Shown here: positions 26,046 to 35,578 of the stretch, in pieces | How positions within the stretch are numbered: position 1 is the stretch's first letter | How the letters are laid out: every line of letters begins with the position of its first letter | From: an uncultured Roseobacter sp. | GTDB taxonomy: Bacteria; Pseudomonadota; Alphaproteobacteria; Rhodobacterales; Rhodobacteraceae | Assembly: GCF_947499265.1 (NCBI RefSeq) | Contig: NZ_CANMNK010000008.1 | Span: 62,001 to 126,000, forward strand | DNA: 64,000 nt | Direction of reading: 5' to 3' | Notes under the pieces: generated by a model | Databases searched by the model: none | What the model was told of the DNA's origin: nothing | What the model saw: the letters and a program-made list of their open reading frames with translations, nothing else | Made by a program: the position numbers and the translations under genes

Positions 26046-26670
26046 CAGCACAGCATTGCTCGTATATCGGGAAAATCTCTCATAACTTCAACGCTGTAGC
26101 GACTGCAGCGTACGATTCGCGATGATCATACATCGTGCGCGCGATGGCATCAGTGTTGCGTATATTGGAACATTGTTCATTTTTTTGCGAAGAAGAAGGC
26201 CACAAAATGGCGAAATGATGCCGCTATGCGCTGCGTGGCCGGTGTTTCCGATTTGGGAACATGTGGCCGCGAGGCAATTGCCTGAATTTTGTGCAGGGTC
26301 TTCCAACTAGCCGGTTTAAAAGCAGATTTTGGCGGCGCGGTTTTCATCGCTCGGAAACGATCCTGAGAAACGGCGCCTTTCCCGGCCTCCAGTGAGATCC
26401 GAACCACCGGCGCCGCCTCATTTCTGATGTTTTTATGACAATTTTCCCTTTGTCGACCTGATCTGCAGCCCTAAAACGAATGTCATGCTTTTTGACGGGG
26501 TCCTCATTACCGGCCCTGCAGGCACTTTGTCAGGCTGGGACGAGCCTGAGGGGGGAAGTGCGAAAAGCGACGCGATGATCGAGCACCCCGTGTGCTTGCT
26601 GGTTAATGAGTGAAGAGATGTGTACGCCAGCAGATTTGCCAAGATCTGCTGACGGGTAAAAGGGAAGAGC
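26046..26670. other. 625-base gap without a supported gene
   Basis: The region between tRNA-Leu and the Hint gene is less GC-rich than its surroundings. It holds only short open frames without convincing ribosome binding sites or family matches. Just before the Hint start there is an 8-bp hairpin (26628-26635 with 26644-26651, loop of 8) that may lie in the leader of that mRNA. I see no integrase, attachment-site repeat or insertion sequence. Confidence 0.6.
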
Positions 26671-28452
26671 ATGTCTGAAAGCGGAAGGGACCCGAATGCT
26701 GCCAGCTTGATTGGCTTTTGGGACTTTGCAGAGGGGCGCGAAAATGACGACACCGGGATTGCAGACGGTATCGCTCAGAACGGTCATCTGTTCGGGGATG
26801 CAGAGGCGGACGATGGGCAGCTCGAACTGGACGGCCACAAGGACTACTTTTCGACCAAAGGCCCCGATGCCCCTTTCGATCTGACCGAAGGCACGATTGC
26901 GGTGCGGTTCACGCAAGAGGATCAGTCTGGCCGATCAAGCGATATTCTGATCAATCGCGGCGAATACAACGATCGCATGCAGGACGGGTATTTCGCACTC
27001 GGGGTCACCGGCGACGGTCGCGTCACTGTCACGCATTTCTCGCAAGATGGCGAACTGCGGCTGAAGACGCAAAGGCACCTCTTTTCTGAAGATGACGAGG
27101 TGGTGGTGACCTACGGCTGGTCCGCTGATCAGGGCGGCACACTACGCGTCGAAAACCTGACCCGACATACCGAGACCAGTTTCGATTTCGACACCACCGG
27201 CCTGACACTGATCACTCGGGATGACGATGGCGAGAATTTCACTTTCGGCGCGCGCGAGACACGCGAAAACAGCTACGGCAAATTCTTCGAGGGCGAGATT
27301 GATTATGTGGCCGTTTATGACCGCGACATCATCAACAACCCCGTGGTGCCCGATGGCATTGTGTCCGGCACGGATGCTGACGATCTGATCAACCTTGATT
27401 ATCTGGGGGATCCTGAGGGCGACCGCATCGACGCGGGTGACGCGATCATTGCAGGTGAGGGGCCTGACGACGATATCGTATATGCGGGCGCAGGCGATGA
27501 CATCGTTTTTGCCTTGGACGGGGATGATGAAATCTATGCAGGTGCGGGATCGGACGTCGTTGAGGGCGGCAAGGGCAATGACCTGCTGTCGGGTGGCGAA
27601 GATGGGGGCGCGGATACCTTGCTGGGGGGCGATGACCGCGACACGTTCCGCGACCTGAGCGCCGGGGATTTCATTGATGGTGGCGATGGTGGCGACGACT
27701 TCGATACGCTGGACCTGACCGGATCGGCGGCGGGCGGCACATCGACGCTGACATTTACCTCCGATGATCGCGAAGACGGCGTGGTCACGTTTTTCAACGC
27801 CGATGGCGTGTCCACCGGCCAGCTGGTTTTCGAGGACATTGAAAACATCGTCGGGGGGCCGACGCCGATTTGCTTTACCCCCGGCACGCTGATTGCCACG
27901 GCGGACGGGCAGCGCCCTGTTGAGGATCTGCGCCCCGGTGACCGGGTGATCACCCGCGACAACGGCATTCAGGAGATCAGCTGGAAAGGCGCGCGCGGCC
28001 TGACCGGAACCGAGTTGGCGCGTCACGCACATTTGAGACCGATCAAGATCAGCCAAGGGGCCCTGGGTGGCGGCCTGCCGGAGCGGGATATGCTGCTCAG
28101 CCCGAACCACCGTGTGCTTGTGTCGAGCGACAAGACGGTGCTCTATTTCGAAGAGAGCGAAGTGTTGGTTGCCGCAAAACATCTGACGGGATTGCCGGGC
28201 ATTCAGACGGCACATGTGCCCTGGACGACCTACATCCATTTCATGTTCACGCAGCACGAAGTGGTTTTGTCGGATGGGGTCTGGACGGAGAGCTTTCAGC
28301 CCGGCGACTATAGTCTGGCAGGCATTGGCAACGCGCAGCGCACCGAACTGGAGCACCTCTTTCCCCAATTGAAAACCGCTGAAGGGGTGGCCTCCTACCA
28401 GGCCGCGCGGCGGTCGCTCAAGCAGCACGAAGCGCGATTGCTGAATAAGTAG
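26671..28452 (+). CDS. LamG / RTX repeat / Hint-domain secreted protein
   Basis: This is a 593-aa modular protein. Residues about 10-220 form a LamG/concanavalin-like beta sandwich (LIGFWDFAEG onward). About 270-325 carry calcium-binding RTX nonapeptide-like repeats (GAGDDIVFALDGDDEIYAG and similar). From Cys401 (CFTPGTLIATADG) a Hedgehog/intein (Hint) domain follows, with GDRVITRDNG and a SPNHRVLV block. Hint proteins in roseobacters are usually secreted, with RTX repeats as type I export signals, and may cleave themselves at the Hint cysteine. No secretion ABC/MFP genes are adjacent. It is followed by an inverted repeat and a terminator. Confidence 0.88.
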   Translation: MSESGRDPNAASLIGFWDFAEGRENDDTGIADGIAQNGHLFGDAEADDGQLELDGHKDYFSTKGPDAPFDLTEGTIAVRFTQEDQSGRSSDILINRGEYNDRMQDGYFALGVTGDGRVTVTHFSQDGELRLKTQRHLFSEDDEVVVTYGWSADQGGTLRVENLTRHTETSFDFDTTGLTLITRDDDGENFTFGARETRENSYGKFFEGEIDYVAVYDRDIINNPVVPDGIVSGTDADDLINLDYLGDPEGDRIDAGDAIIAGEGPDDDIVYAGAGDDIVFALDGDDEIYAGAGSDVVEGGKGNDLLSGGEDGGADTLLGGDDRDTFRDLSAGDFIDGGDGGDDFDTLDLTGSAAGGTSTLTFTSDDREDGVVTFFNADGVSTGQLVFEDIENIVGGPTPICFTPGTLIATADGQRPVEDLRPGDRVITRDNGIQEISWKGARGLTGTELARHAHLRPIKISQGALGGGLPERDMLLSPNHRVLVSSDKTVLYFEESEVLVAAKHLTGLPGIQTAHVPWTTYIHFMFTQHEVVLSDGVWTESFQPGDYSLAGIGNAQRTELEHLFPQLKTAEGVASYQAARRSLKQHEARLLNK

Positions 28453-28480
28453 CGCGACATCACACCAAAGAATATGCAGC

Positions 28481-28508
28481 CTCTGCGCCGGATCGATCCG
28501 GTGCGGAG
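28481..28508. repeat. 28-bp inverted repeat downstream of the Hint gene
   Basis: The 14-base arms (28481-28494 and 28495-28508) are complementary apart from two G-U-type positions, centred on GGATCGATCC. It lies 28 bases after the Hint stop and 4 bases before a strong terminator, so the transcript end carries two consecutive hairpins. Confidence 0.6.
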
Positions 28509-28512
28509 ATCG

Positions 28513-28541
28513 AAAACGGGAGGGATCACCCTCCCGTTTTT
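28513..28541. terminator. Bidirectional Rho-independent terminator
   Basis: A perfect 12-bp stem (28513-28524 with 28529-28540, loop ATCA) is followed by T. It lies between the convergent Hint and nucleotidyltransferase genes and has A4/T5 flanks in both directions. Confidence 0.92.
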
Positions 28542-28554
28542 GGTGTTTCGGCGG

Positions 28555-29175
28555 TCAGCCTGTCTGCCGCGCCCGCCACGCGGCCCATTCTTCGGGCGTG
28601 TCCAAATCCATGCGTGCCCGATGGCCTGTCAGCGGCACCAGCCTGACGTTGTTCCCCGCCGCTTTCACGACGCTGCGCCCGCCACTGTCGCCAGAGATCG
28701 TTTTGAGCGCGTCGAAAAGCCGGGCGGAAAACACGATGGGATGCCCGGCTTTGCCCGCTTGCGTCGCACCGCGCCAGATCAGCACATCTGAGTCCAGATC
28801 CACGGCGGCCATGACCTGCCTTAGATCATCCTCAGTCAATTCCGGCAAATCCCCAAGCAGGAGCATCGCCGCAGGCGCACCCTCAGGCAGGGCGGCGATT
28901 GCAGTTCGGATACTGGCGTTCATGCCTTCGGCGGCATCTTCGACCGGGATCCGATTAACGCCAAGCGCATCAAGGCATTGATACCTGGGGTGGGGTCGCG
29001 GCGGCAGCGCCACCAGCACCGGCCCTTGCGTCACATCACATGCCATACTGGCCTGCCTGCGCAGCAAGGGCATGCCATCCACCAGTTCCAGAAGCTTGTC
29101 TGCACCGCGCATGCGCTTGGACTGCCCGGCGGCAAGCACGATAACGGGCAGATCGGGAGGCGCCGGTGCGGTCAT
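28555..29175 (-). CDS. MocA/MobA-like nucleotidyltransferase
   Basis: This is a 206-aa member of the NTP-transferase family. The nucleotide-binding loop is VIVLAAGQSKRMRGADKLL (about 11-29) and the metal-binding motif is LLLGDLPELT (about 112-121), followed by GHPIVFSARLF. It is closest in plan to MocA, which makes molybdopterin cytosine dinucleotide for xanthine- and CO-dehydrogenase-type enzymes. I prefer ATG 29175; ATG 29193 is an alternative. No molybdoenzyme gene is adjacent, although the CoxE/MoxR pair 9-13 kb away belongs to a maturation class used by such enzymes. Confidence 0.8.
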   Translation of the reverse strand: MTAPAPPDLPVIVLAAGQSKRMRGADKLLELVDGMPLLRRQASMACDVTQGPVLVALPPRPHPRYQCLDALGVNRIPVEDAAEGMNASIRTAIAALPEGAPAAMLLLGDLPELTEDDLRQVMAAVDLDSDVLIWRGATQAGKAGHPIVFSARLFDALKTISGDSGGRSVVKAAGNNVRLVPLTGHRARMDLDTPEEWAAWRARQTG

Positions 29176-29216
29176 ACGTGAAGCATAGCGCAATGAAGGT
29201 GGGATAGATAGCGTTC

Positions 29217-31634
29217 TCAGCCGCGCATGCGTGTCCCGTCAGGGTCAAACAGGGGCTCCGTAATCACCCGTGCCGACCGCATTTGACCCAAAACCTCGAT
29301 CTCGACATCTGGGGCTTCCGCCACGCGATCTATCGGCAGAAAACCCATCGCAATGGATTTGCCTGAGTGGTGCGAATAGCCACCTGAGGTGCAAAATCCG
29401 ACCACGGTGCCATCCAGCCAGATCGGCTCATATCCATGCACATCGGCATCCGCCGCATCGACCTCAAAGGCCACCAATTGACGCGCGGGTCCCTTTGTGC
29501 GTTCTGCCTCCGCCGCCGCGCGGCCGATGAAATCCGCATTCTTTTTGAAACTGATGAACCGCTCCAGCCCCGTCTCGGCGGCGGTGTAATCAGGGGAAAA
29601 TTCCGCCATCCAGCTGCCGAAAAACTTGTCCAGCCGCAGCGACATCATGGCCCGCATGCCAAAAGGCGTGATGCTAAAATCCTGACCCGCCCCCCAGAGC
29701 GTATGCCAAAGGCTGCGCTGATCCATCGGGTCGCAGTAAATCTCGAACCCCAGATCGCCGGTGTAGCTGACCCGTTGGACAATGCAATCGGCGCTGCCCA
29801 CGGTCATGCGGCGCACATCGAGGAATTTCATATCGCTGATGTCACTGCGGGTGGTCGCCGCCAGCAGATCGCGGGCGTGGGGTCCGGCGATCTGAAAACC
29901 TGTGCGCTGATCACTGATATTACAAAGGCTTACGCCTTCTTCCTGATGTTGCAGGAACCAGCGGAAGTGGAAGGCCTGACTGCCATAGGAGGCGGTCAGT
30001 TGAAAATGGTCCTCCGCCAGGCAGGAGATGGTAAAATCGCCGATGAGCTTGCCCTTGAGGGACAGCATCGGGCTGAGGCTCAACCGTCCGGGCGCAGGCA
30101 CACGGCCCGCCATGATACGGTCCAGCCAGGCGCGCGCGCGCGGGCCGGTCACGCCGTATTTGCCGAAGTTCTGCAATTCGTTGATGCCCACCGCGGCGCG
30201 CACCGCCTTGACCTCGCGCGCCGTCGCCTCAAAGGCGTCGGAGCGTCGAAACGATGGTGTCTCGTATGTCGGCTCGTCACCCTGCGCAAAATAGTTCGGC
30301 ACCTCCAGGCCAAACTGCTGCCCCCAGACCGCGCCCATGTCAGAGAAGATGTCATACATCGGGGTGGTGCGATGCGGCCGGGCGGCGGGCAGTTCTTCGT
30401 TGGGGTAGGCGACGGAAAACCGTTTCTGATAGTTTTCGATCACTTTTGGCAGCGTATAGCCGGGCGTGATCCAATCGCCAAACCGCGCCACATCCATCGC
30501 CATGGTATCGCGTTCGGTTTCGCCCTCGACCATCCATTGCGCCAGCATCAGGCCGACCCCGCCACCCTGGCTGAACCCGGCCATGACCCCGCAGGCCGAC
30601 CAATAGTTGCGCATGCCCGGCACCGGCCCGACCAGCGGGTTGCCGTCCGGAGCAAAGGTGAAGGGCCCGTGGATCACGTTTTTCACGCCCACACGTTCCA
30701 GATCAGGAAAGCGTTTGTAGGCGAAATCTATGCTGGCTTCGATCTTGTCGAAATCATCGGGCAGAAGGTCCTGACCGAAGGCCCAGGATGTGCCGTCAAC
30801 CGCCCAGGGCCGGCAGGGTTGCTCATAAAACCCGATGCACAGGCCACGACCTTCCTGCCGCAAATAGCTCTCGCCCGCAGGGTCCATCACATGCGGATGC
30901 TCGCGGCCCTCGGCCATCATCTCCGCGATCATCGGGACCTCTTCGGTCACCAGATACTGATGCTCCATCGGGTGCAGCGGAAAATAGACCCCCGCCATCG
31001 CGCCCACCTCCCGGGCCCAGAGCCCACCGGCGTTTACCACATGTTCGGCGTGGATCGTGCCCTTATCGGTCACCACATCCCAGCTGCCGTCGGGGCGCTG
31101 ATTGGTCTCGCGCACCATGCAATGGGTCTCGATGGTCGCACCCCCCATGCGCGCGGCCTTGGCATAAGCGTGGGTGGTGCCGGAGGGGTCGAGGTGCCCG
31201 TCCAGCGGATCATAAAGCGCGCCGATGATGCCGTCGGTATTGGTCACAGGCGCAATGTTCCGGATCTCTTCCGGCCCGACGATCTCGGTCTCCAACCCCA
31301 TGAAACGGTGCTTGGCGCGCTCAGCCAGCAACATGTCGAAGCGGTCCTGATTGTCCGCCAGCGTCACGCCCCCCACGTGATGCAGCCCGCAGGACATGCC
31401 GGTGATCTCCTCCAATTCCTTATAGAGCCGGATGGTATAACCTTGCAGTGCGGCCATGTTGGTGTCGCCATTCAAGGTATGAAACCCGCCCGCCGCGTGC
31501 CAGGTGGAGCCGGAGGTCAGCTCGGACCGTTCCAGCAGCATGACGTCCGACCACCCCAGTTTGGTCAGGTGATAGAGCACGGACGCGCCGACAACGCCTC
31601 CGCCGATGATGGCACCGCGGGTGGTGGTTTTCAT
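29217..31634 (-). CDS. FAD/GcvT-fused dehydrogenase, dimethylglycine/sarcosine dehydrogenase-like (paralogue 1)
   Basis: This 805-aa enzyme has an N-terminal FAD-binding DAO domain (GGGVVG at 11-16), an FAO_M linker, and a C-terminal GcvT-like tetrahydrofolate-binding domain (about 430-800). The segment STWHAAGG contains His46, which aligns with the histidine that binds FAD covalently in mammalian DMGDH/SARDH. Such enzymes oxidise N-methyl groups of dimethylglycine, sarcosine or related amines, passing formaldehyde to tetrahydrofolate. It diverges from a second paralogue. The exact substrate is not assignable. Confidence 0.88.
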   Translation of the reverse strand: MKTTTRGAIIGGGVVGASVLYHLTKLGWSDVMLLERSELTSGSTWHAAGGFHTLNGDTNMAALQGYTIRLYKELEEITGMSCGLHHVGGVTLADNQDRFDMLLAERAKHRFMGLETEIVGPEEIRNIAPVTNTDGIIGALYDPLDGHLDPSGTTHAYAKAARMGGATIETHCMVRETNQRPDGSWDVVTDKGTIHAEHVVNAGGLWAREVGAMAGVYFPLHPMEHQYLVTEEVPMIAEMMAEGREHPHVMDPAGESYLRQEGRGLCIGFYEQPCRPWAVDGTSWAFGQDLLPDDFDKIEASIDFAYKRFPDLERVGVKNVIHGPFTFAPDGNPLVGPVPGMRNYWSACGVMAGFSQGGGVGLMLAQWMVEGETERDTMAMDVARFGDWITPGYTLPKVIENYQKRFSVAYPNEELPAARPHRTTPMYDIFSDMGAVWGQQFGLEVPNYFAQGDEPTYETPSFRRSDAFEATAREVKAVRAAVGINELQNFGKYGVTGPRARAWLDRIMAGRVPAPGRLSLSPMLSLKGKLIGDFTISCLAEDHFQLTASYGSQAFHFRWFLQHQEEGVSLCNISDQRTGFQIAGPHARDLLAATTRSDISDMKFLDVRRMTVGSADCIVQRVSYTGDLGFEIYCDPMDQRSLWHTLWGAGQDFSITPFGMRAMMSLRLDKFFGSWMAEFSPDYTAAETGLERFISFKKNADFIGRAAAEAERTKGPARQLVAFEVDAADADVHGYEPIWLDGTVVGFCTSGGYSHHSGKSIAMGFLPIDRVAEAPDVEIEVLGQMRSARVITEPLFDPDGTRMRG

Positions 31635-31941
31635 GGAGATCTCCGATCAGATATTGGCTGGATGATCTTCCGACGCATCAGCTCTCGCTGGTCTGAAAAC
31701 GACAGATTTTGCCGCTTAGTGAAGCTTGAAGACCGCGCCGCGGAAACGGCAAATTCAGGCCGGAAGCAGGCATCGCGCGCAGCTTTCATGCGCTGCCAGC
31801 CCAATGTTGCAGGCAGTCACTTGTTCTTCACAGGACAAAAGCCCTTGTACGCGCGCGACGGATTATGTCGCCAATGCGCAATCGCCCTGTGGACGCCCGC
31901 GCCAGTATGCAGGGCAGAACACTCAAACAGGACCCTTCCTC
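31635..31941. promoter_or_regulatory. Divergent promoter region of the two FAD/GcvT dehydrogenase genes
   Basis: This 307-base stretch separates the two divergent starts. An open frame continues upstream of 31942 but lacks family sequence, so I treat the stretch as non-coding. The downstream gene has CAGGA at a suitable distance. I see no convincing palindrome and no regulator gene next to it. Confidence 0.5.
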
Positions 31942-34362
31942 ATGCGCACCCATGCTCAGGCCGTTGTCATCGGAGGCGGCGTTATCGGCTGCTCAATCCT
32001 CTACCACCTGACAAAATTGGGCTGGACCGACGTGGTTTTGTTGGAACGGGACGAGCTGACCTCCGGCTCCACCTGGCATGCCGCCGCGAACATTCACGGG
32101 CTGCACGACAGCACCAACATCAGCCGCATTCAGCACTATACGATGAACCTTTACAACGGTCTGGAAGCAGAGACCGGCCAAAGCTGTGGCGTGTTTCAGC
32201 CCGGGTCACTTTATCTGGCGCAGACTGTTGAGCGGGAGCATCAGCTGCGGCTGCAGGCGGCCAAGGCGAAGCTTTACGGGATGAACTTCCATGAGGTCGA
32301 CCGCGATGAGGCCGAGCGGTTGCACCCGCTGGTGAATTTCGACGGCATTCGCTGTATCATGTGGGAGCCGGATGGCGGTAATGTGGACCCGTCCGGGGTG
32401 ACCAATGCCTACGCCGCGGGCGCGCGGGCTGCGGGCGCGGAAATCATTCGGTTCTGCCCGGTAACGGGGACAGAGCAGCAGCCCGACGGCACATGGATCG
32501 TGCGCACGCCCAAGGGCGATATTGCCACCGAATGGGTGGTTAACGCCGCAGGTCTCTGGGGGCGTGAAGTGGCCGCCCTCGCGGGGATCACCCTGCCGTT
32601 GCAACCTACCGAGCACCAGTATTTCGTGACCGAGACAATTGCGGAAATCGACGCCTTGGACCGACGCTTGCCGTCCGTCGCAGACCGGGACGGCGAATAC
32701 TACCTGCGGCAAGAGGGCAAGGGCCTTCTGGTCGGGGCTTATGAGAAGAACCTGCGGTTCTGGGCCGAGGAGGGCACGCCGCAAGGCTTCGGGCATGAGC
32801 TTTTCGCCGATGATCTGGAGCGGATCGAAGACAATATGATGCGCGCCATCGAGCGCGTGCCTGCGGTGGGCGAGGCGGGCATCAAGCGAGTGATCAACGG
32901 GCCGATGATCTGGTCGCCGGACAGCAATGTGCTCTTTGGCCCGGTGCCGGAGCTATCGAATTATTTCTGCTGCAACGGGATCATCCCGGGGTTTTCACAA
33001 TCAGGCGGCATGGGCCTGCTGGCCGCCGATTGGATCATCACCGGGGAGACGCGATATGACATGTTCGCCTGGGATGTGGCACGTTTTGGTGACTGGGCCG
33101 ATGCGGCCTTCACCAAGGCGCGGGTGGGTGACCAATACGCCAATCGGTTCAAGATCCATTTCCCCAACGAGGAAAGGTCCGCGGGTCGCCCGATGCGCAA
33201 ACGCCCCGCCTATGACATTCAGAAAGGCCTCGGCGCGGTGTTCGGTCTGAACTACGGGTGGGAGCACCCGCTGTGGTACGCGGAGATGCCGGGCACCGAA
33301 GATACCGATGGGTTCACCCGCCAGAACTGGTGGGGTCCCGTAGGTCAGGAGTGCAGAATGCTGCGAGAGAATGCGGGTATCATCGATATTTCCAACTTTG
33401 CAAAATATCGGTGCAAGGGGCCGGGCGCTGAGAGCTGGTTGAACGCGGTCTTTGCCAACACCATGCCCAAATCTGTCGGGCGTTCCTGCCTGACACCGCT
33501 GATTGGCAAGCGCGGCGGGATCGCCGGTGATTTCACCGTCACGCGGTTGGCGGAGGATGAATTCTGGATCATCGGATCCGGTATGGCCGAACGCTACCAC
33601 CAGCGCTTTTTCAAAGCGGTGCCGCTGCCCGGGGGCACCACATTCGAGAGCAAAACCGACGAGTTCTGCGGTTTCAACGTTGCAGGCCCCAGATCGCGCG
33701 ACATGCTGCAGCGCCTGACAAATACCTCCCTTGCGACCGAAGACTTCCCCTTCATGGCCAGCAAGTGGATCGAGTTGAGCGGGATCCGGGTACTGGCGCT
33801 GCGCGTGTCCTTCACCGGCGATCTCGGGTGGGAGCTGCACTGTGCCACGCCAGATCAGGCGCGATTGCTGGAGGTGCTGTTGCAGGCCGGACAAGAGGTT
33901 GGCGCGGGTCCGGTTGGATCACGGGCGCTGATGAGCCTGCGGGTCGAGAAAGGATATGGCTCCTGGAGCCGCGAGTATTCGCCCGAATACTGGCCGCAGG
34001 AGGTGGGCCTCGATCGATTGTGCAAGATGGACAAGGATTTCCTGAACAAGGAGGCCGTCGCTGCAACGCTTGCCAAGGAGCCACGGGAACATCTGGTGCT
34101 GCTCGAACTCGATGCCGCGCAGACCGATGCCTCCAATGCAGACGCGACCGGCGGCGAGCCGATTTTCAAGAATGGGGAAGGGGTCGGGCGCGTGACCTCT
34201 GGCACTTTTGGCTACACCGTCGGCAAAAGCCTGGCATTGGGGTATGTCAAAGGCGCTGTGCTGGGTGATCATGTTGATATCATGGTTTTGGGAAAACCCC
34301 ATGGCGCGAAAATCCTGCACGAACCACCGTTTGATCCGACGGGCAAGCGCCTGCGCGCCTAG
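31942..34362 (+). CDS. FAD/GcvT-fused dehydrogenase, dimethylglycine/sarcosine dehydrogenase-like (paralogue 2)
   Basis: This is an 806-aa paralogue of the divergent gene with the same three-part plan: FAD fold (GGGVIG at 11-16), FAO_M linker and a GcvT domain (about 430-806). It keeps His46 in STWHAAAN, but the glycine that follows in paralogue 1 is alanine and the next residues differ (NIHGLHD against GFHTLNG), so the substrate pocket probably differs. The start at 31942 (MRTHAQAVVIGGG) matches the paralogue's N terminus; a frame running back to 31726 adds no recognisable sequence. The two may handle different methylated amines. Confidence 0.88.
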   Translation: MRTHAQAVVIGGGVIGCSILYHLTKLGWTDVVLLERDELTSGSTWHAAANIHGLHDSTNISRIQHYTMNLYNGLEAETGQSCGVFQPGSLYLAQTVEREHQLRLQAAKAKLYGMNFHEVDRDEAERLHPLVNFDGIRCIMWEPDGGNVDPSGVTNAYAAGARAAGAEIIRFCPVTGTEQQPDGTWIVRTPKGDIATEWVVNAAGLWGREVAALAGITLPLQPTEHQYFVTETIAEIDALDRRLPSVADRDGEYYLRQEGKGLLVGAYEKNLRFWAEEGTPQGFGHELFADDLERIEDNMMRAIERVPAVGEAGIKRVINGPMIWSPDSNVLFGPVPELSNYFCCNGIIPGFSQSGGMGLLAADWIITGETRYDMFAWDVARFGDWADAAFTKARVGDQYANRFKIHFPNEERSAGRPMRKRPAYDIQKGLGAVFGLNYGWEHPLWYAEMPGTEDTDGFTRQNWWGPVGQECRMLRENAGIIDISNFAKYRCKGPGAESWLNAVFANTMPKSVGRSCLTPLIGKRGGIAGDFTVTRLAEDEFWIIGSGMAERYHQRFFKAVPLPGGTTFESKTDEFCGFNVAGPRSRDMLQRLTNTSLATEDFPFMASKWIELSGIRVLALRVSFTGDLGWELHCATPDQARLLEVLLQAGQEVGAGPVGSRALMSLRVEKGYGSWSREYSPEYWPQEVGLDRLCKMDKDFLNKEAVAATLAKEPREHLVLLELDAAQTDASNADATGGEPIFKNGEGVGRVTSGTFGYTVGKSLALGYVKGAVLGDHVDIMVLGKPHGAKILHEPPFDPTGKRLRA

Positions 34363-34463
34363 GTGCGATTTGCTGAGCGGCGTTAGGATGTGACCTGGAG
34401 CTGGTTTCCACAAGCACCGGCACATCATGCGAATGGCAGGTAAGAATAACAAATCGGGAAATT

Positions 34464-34538
34464 TGGCTCCGGCGGTAGGGATCGAACCTACGACCAATTG
34501 ATTAACAGTCAACTGCTCTACCGCTGAGCTACGCCGGA
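34464..34538 (-). tRNA. tRNA-Asn (anticodon GTT)
   Basis: This is a 75-base tRNA with encoded CCA. The acceptor is TCCGGCG/CGCCGGA, the anticodon stem GTTGA/TCAAT has loop CTGTTAA, and the T arm is GTAGG-TTCGATC-CCTAC. Confidence 0.95.
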
Positions 34539-34618
34539 ACGGTCTGGGCGATATAGCAGCGGCAATTTGTGTCGTCCAGAGGATTTTGCAGGAAATCCGA
34601 TAATTGCTGCATCAAATG

Positions 34619-35536
34619 CTATTTCAATCTGAACAAGGCTTCGGCGCTCAGTTTTCCGATCACCTCAACCGAACCTTTCCCTTTGAGATCAATGAGATGC
34701 GCCAGAACATTTCGAGCGGCGGCATTCATCAATCTGTCGGGCGTGTCGGTATAGATGATGCGTGCCAGACTATGCGCGTCAGCATCACCTCCCTGTAACG
34801 CCTCAAGGATAGCGGCCTCGCGCGATTTGCGATGCGCGATCAACCATGCCAGCCGTGCTTCGGGGTTCGAAATCATCTCTCCATGACCGGGAAAGAAGGC
34901 TTGCCACCCGCGCATCTGAAGGCGGGCACAGGACGCCATGAAATCGGTCAGATCACCGTCCGGAGGGGACACCAGCGAACTGGCCCATCCCATCACATGG
35001 TCCGCGGTAAAACAGTGATCATTCCACCCCAGACAGATGTGATTGCCGATGTGTCCGGGGGTATGGATGACGTCCAACTGCCAATCGGCTGCATGGATCA
35101 CATCGCCATCCTTGACCTCCACATCCGGCGCGAAATTGATGTCGATCCCTTCGCCACCGCCCACCAGACCCGTCCGCGCCAGGGCTTGCATGATCTCGGA
35201 CCGGCCCGCATAGGCAGGACCAAACGCATAGGTTTCTGCACCCGTCGCCTTTTGCAGCGCGCCCGCCAATGGTGAATGGTCCAGATGCGCATGGGTCACG
35301 ATGATATGCGTGATCTTCTGACCGGGTTCCAGAGCGCCAAGGATCGCGTCCAGATGCGCCACACTCTGCGGTCCGGGATCGATCACGGCAATCTCGGATG
35401 TGCCCAAAAGATAGGTATTGGTGCCACGATAGGTCATCGGCGAGGGGTTCGGGGCCACGATCCGGCGCAAACCGGGCAGCAGCGGCTCCGGAGCGCCGAT
35501 CACCGGGTTGAAATCATCTGGCGGCTGCATGGCCAT
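34619..35536 (-). CDS. Metallo-beta-lactamase-fold hydrolase, LACTB2-like
   Basis: This 305-aa protein has the zinc-hydrolase motif THAHLDHS (about 79-86), further ligands in TPGHIGNHI (about 159-167) and a late HGE (PGHGEMIS), followed by a helical C-terminal domain as in LACTB2. LACTB2 is an RNA endonuclease, while other relatives hydrolyse thioesters; sequence alone does not decide. It diverges from the EnvZ-like kinase with only 42 bases between starts, so the promoters overlap. Confidence 0.88.
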   Translation of the reverse strand: MAMQPPDDFNPVIGAPEPLLPGLRRIVAPNPSPMTYRGTNTYLLGTSEIAVIDPGPQSVAHLDAILGALEPGQKITHIIVTHAHLDHSPLAGALQKATGAETYAFGPAYAGRSEIMQALARTGLVGGGEGIDINFAPDVEVKDGDVIHAADWQLDVIHTPGHIGNHICLGWNDHCFTADHVMGWASSLVSPPDGDLTDFMASCARLQMRGWQAFFPGHGEMISNPEARLAWLIAHRKSREAAILEALQGGDADAHSLARIIYTDTPDRLMNAAARNVLAHLIDLKGKGSVEVIGKLSAEALFRLK

Positions 35537-35578
35537 TCGCTCTTTCTAATGGGCAGGGGCGTCGCTAGGGTTTAGCCC

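Noticed and set aside
26440-26614. Open frame containing MLFDGVLITGPAGTLSGWDE
   Set aside because: It has a plausible composition but only about 43 codons from its ATG, no ribosome binding site and no family I recognise.
26046-26670. Possible integrated element next to tRNA-Leu
   Set aside because: There is no integrase, no duplicated tRNA 3' end and no mobile-element gene in the region.
29436-32231. Plus-strand open frame of 931 codons
   Set aside because: It runs antisense to the first FAD/GcvT dehydrogenase and then across the intergenic region; it is a by-product of GC-rich codon use.
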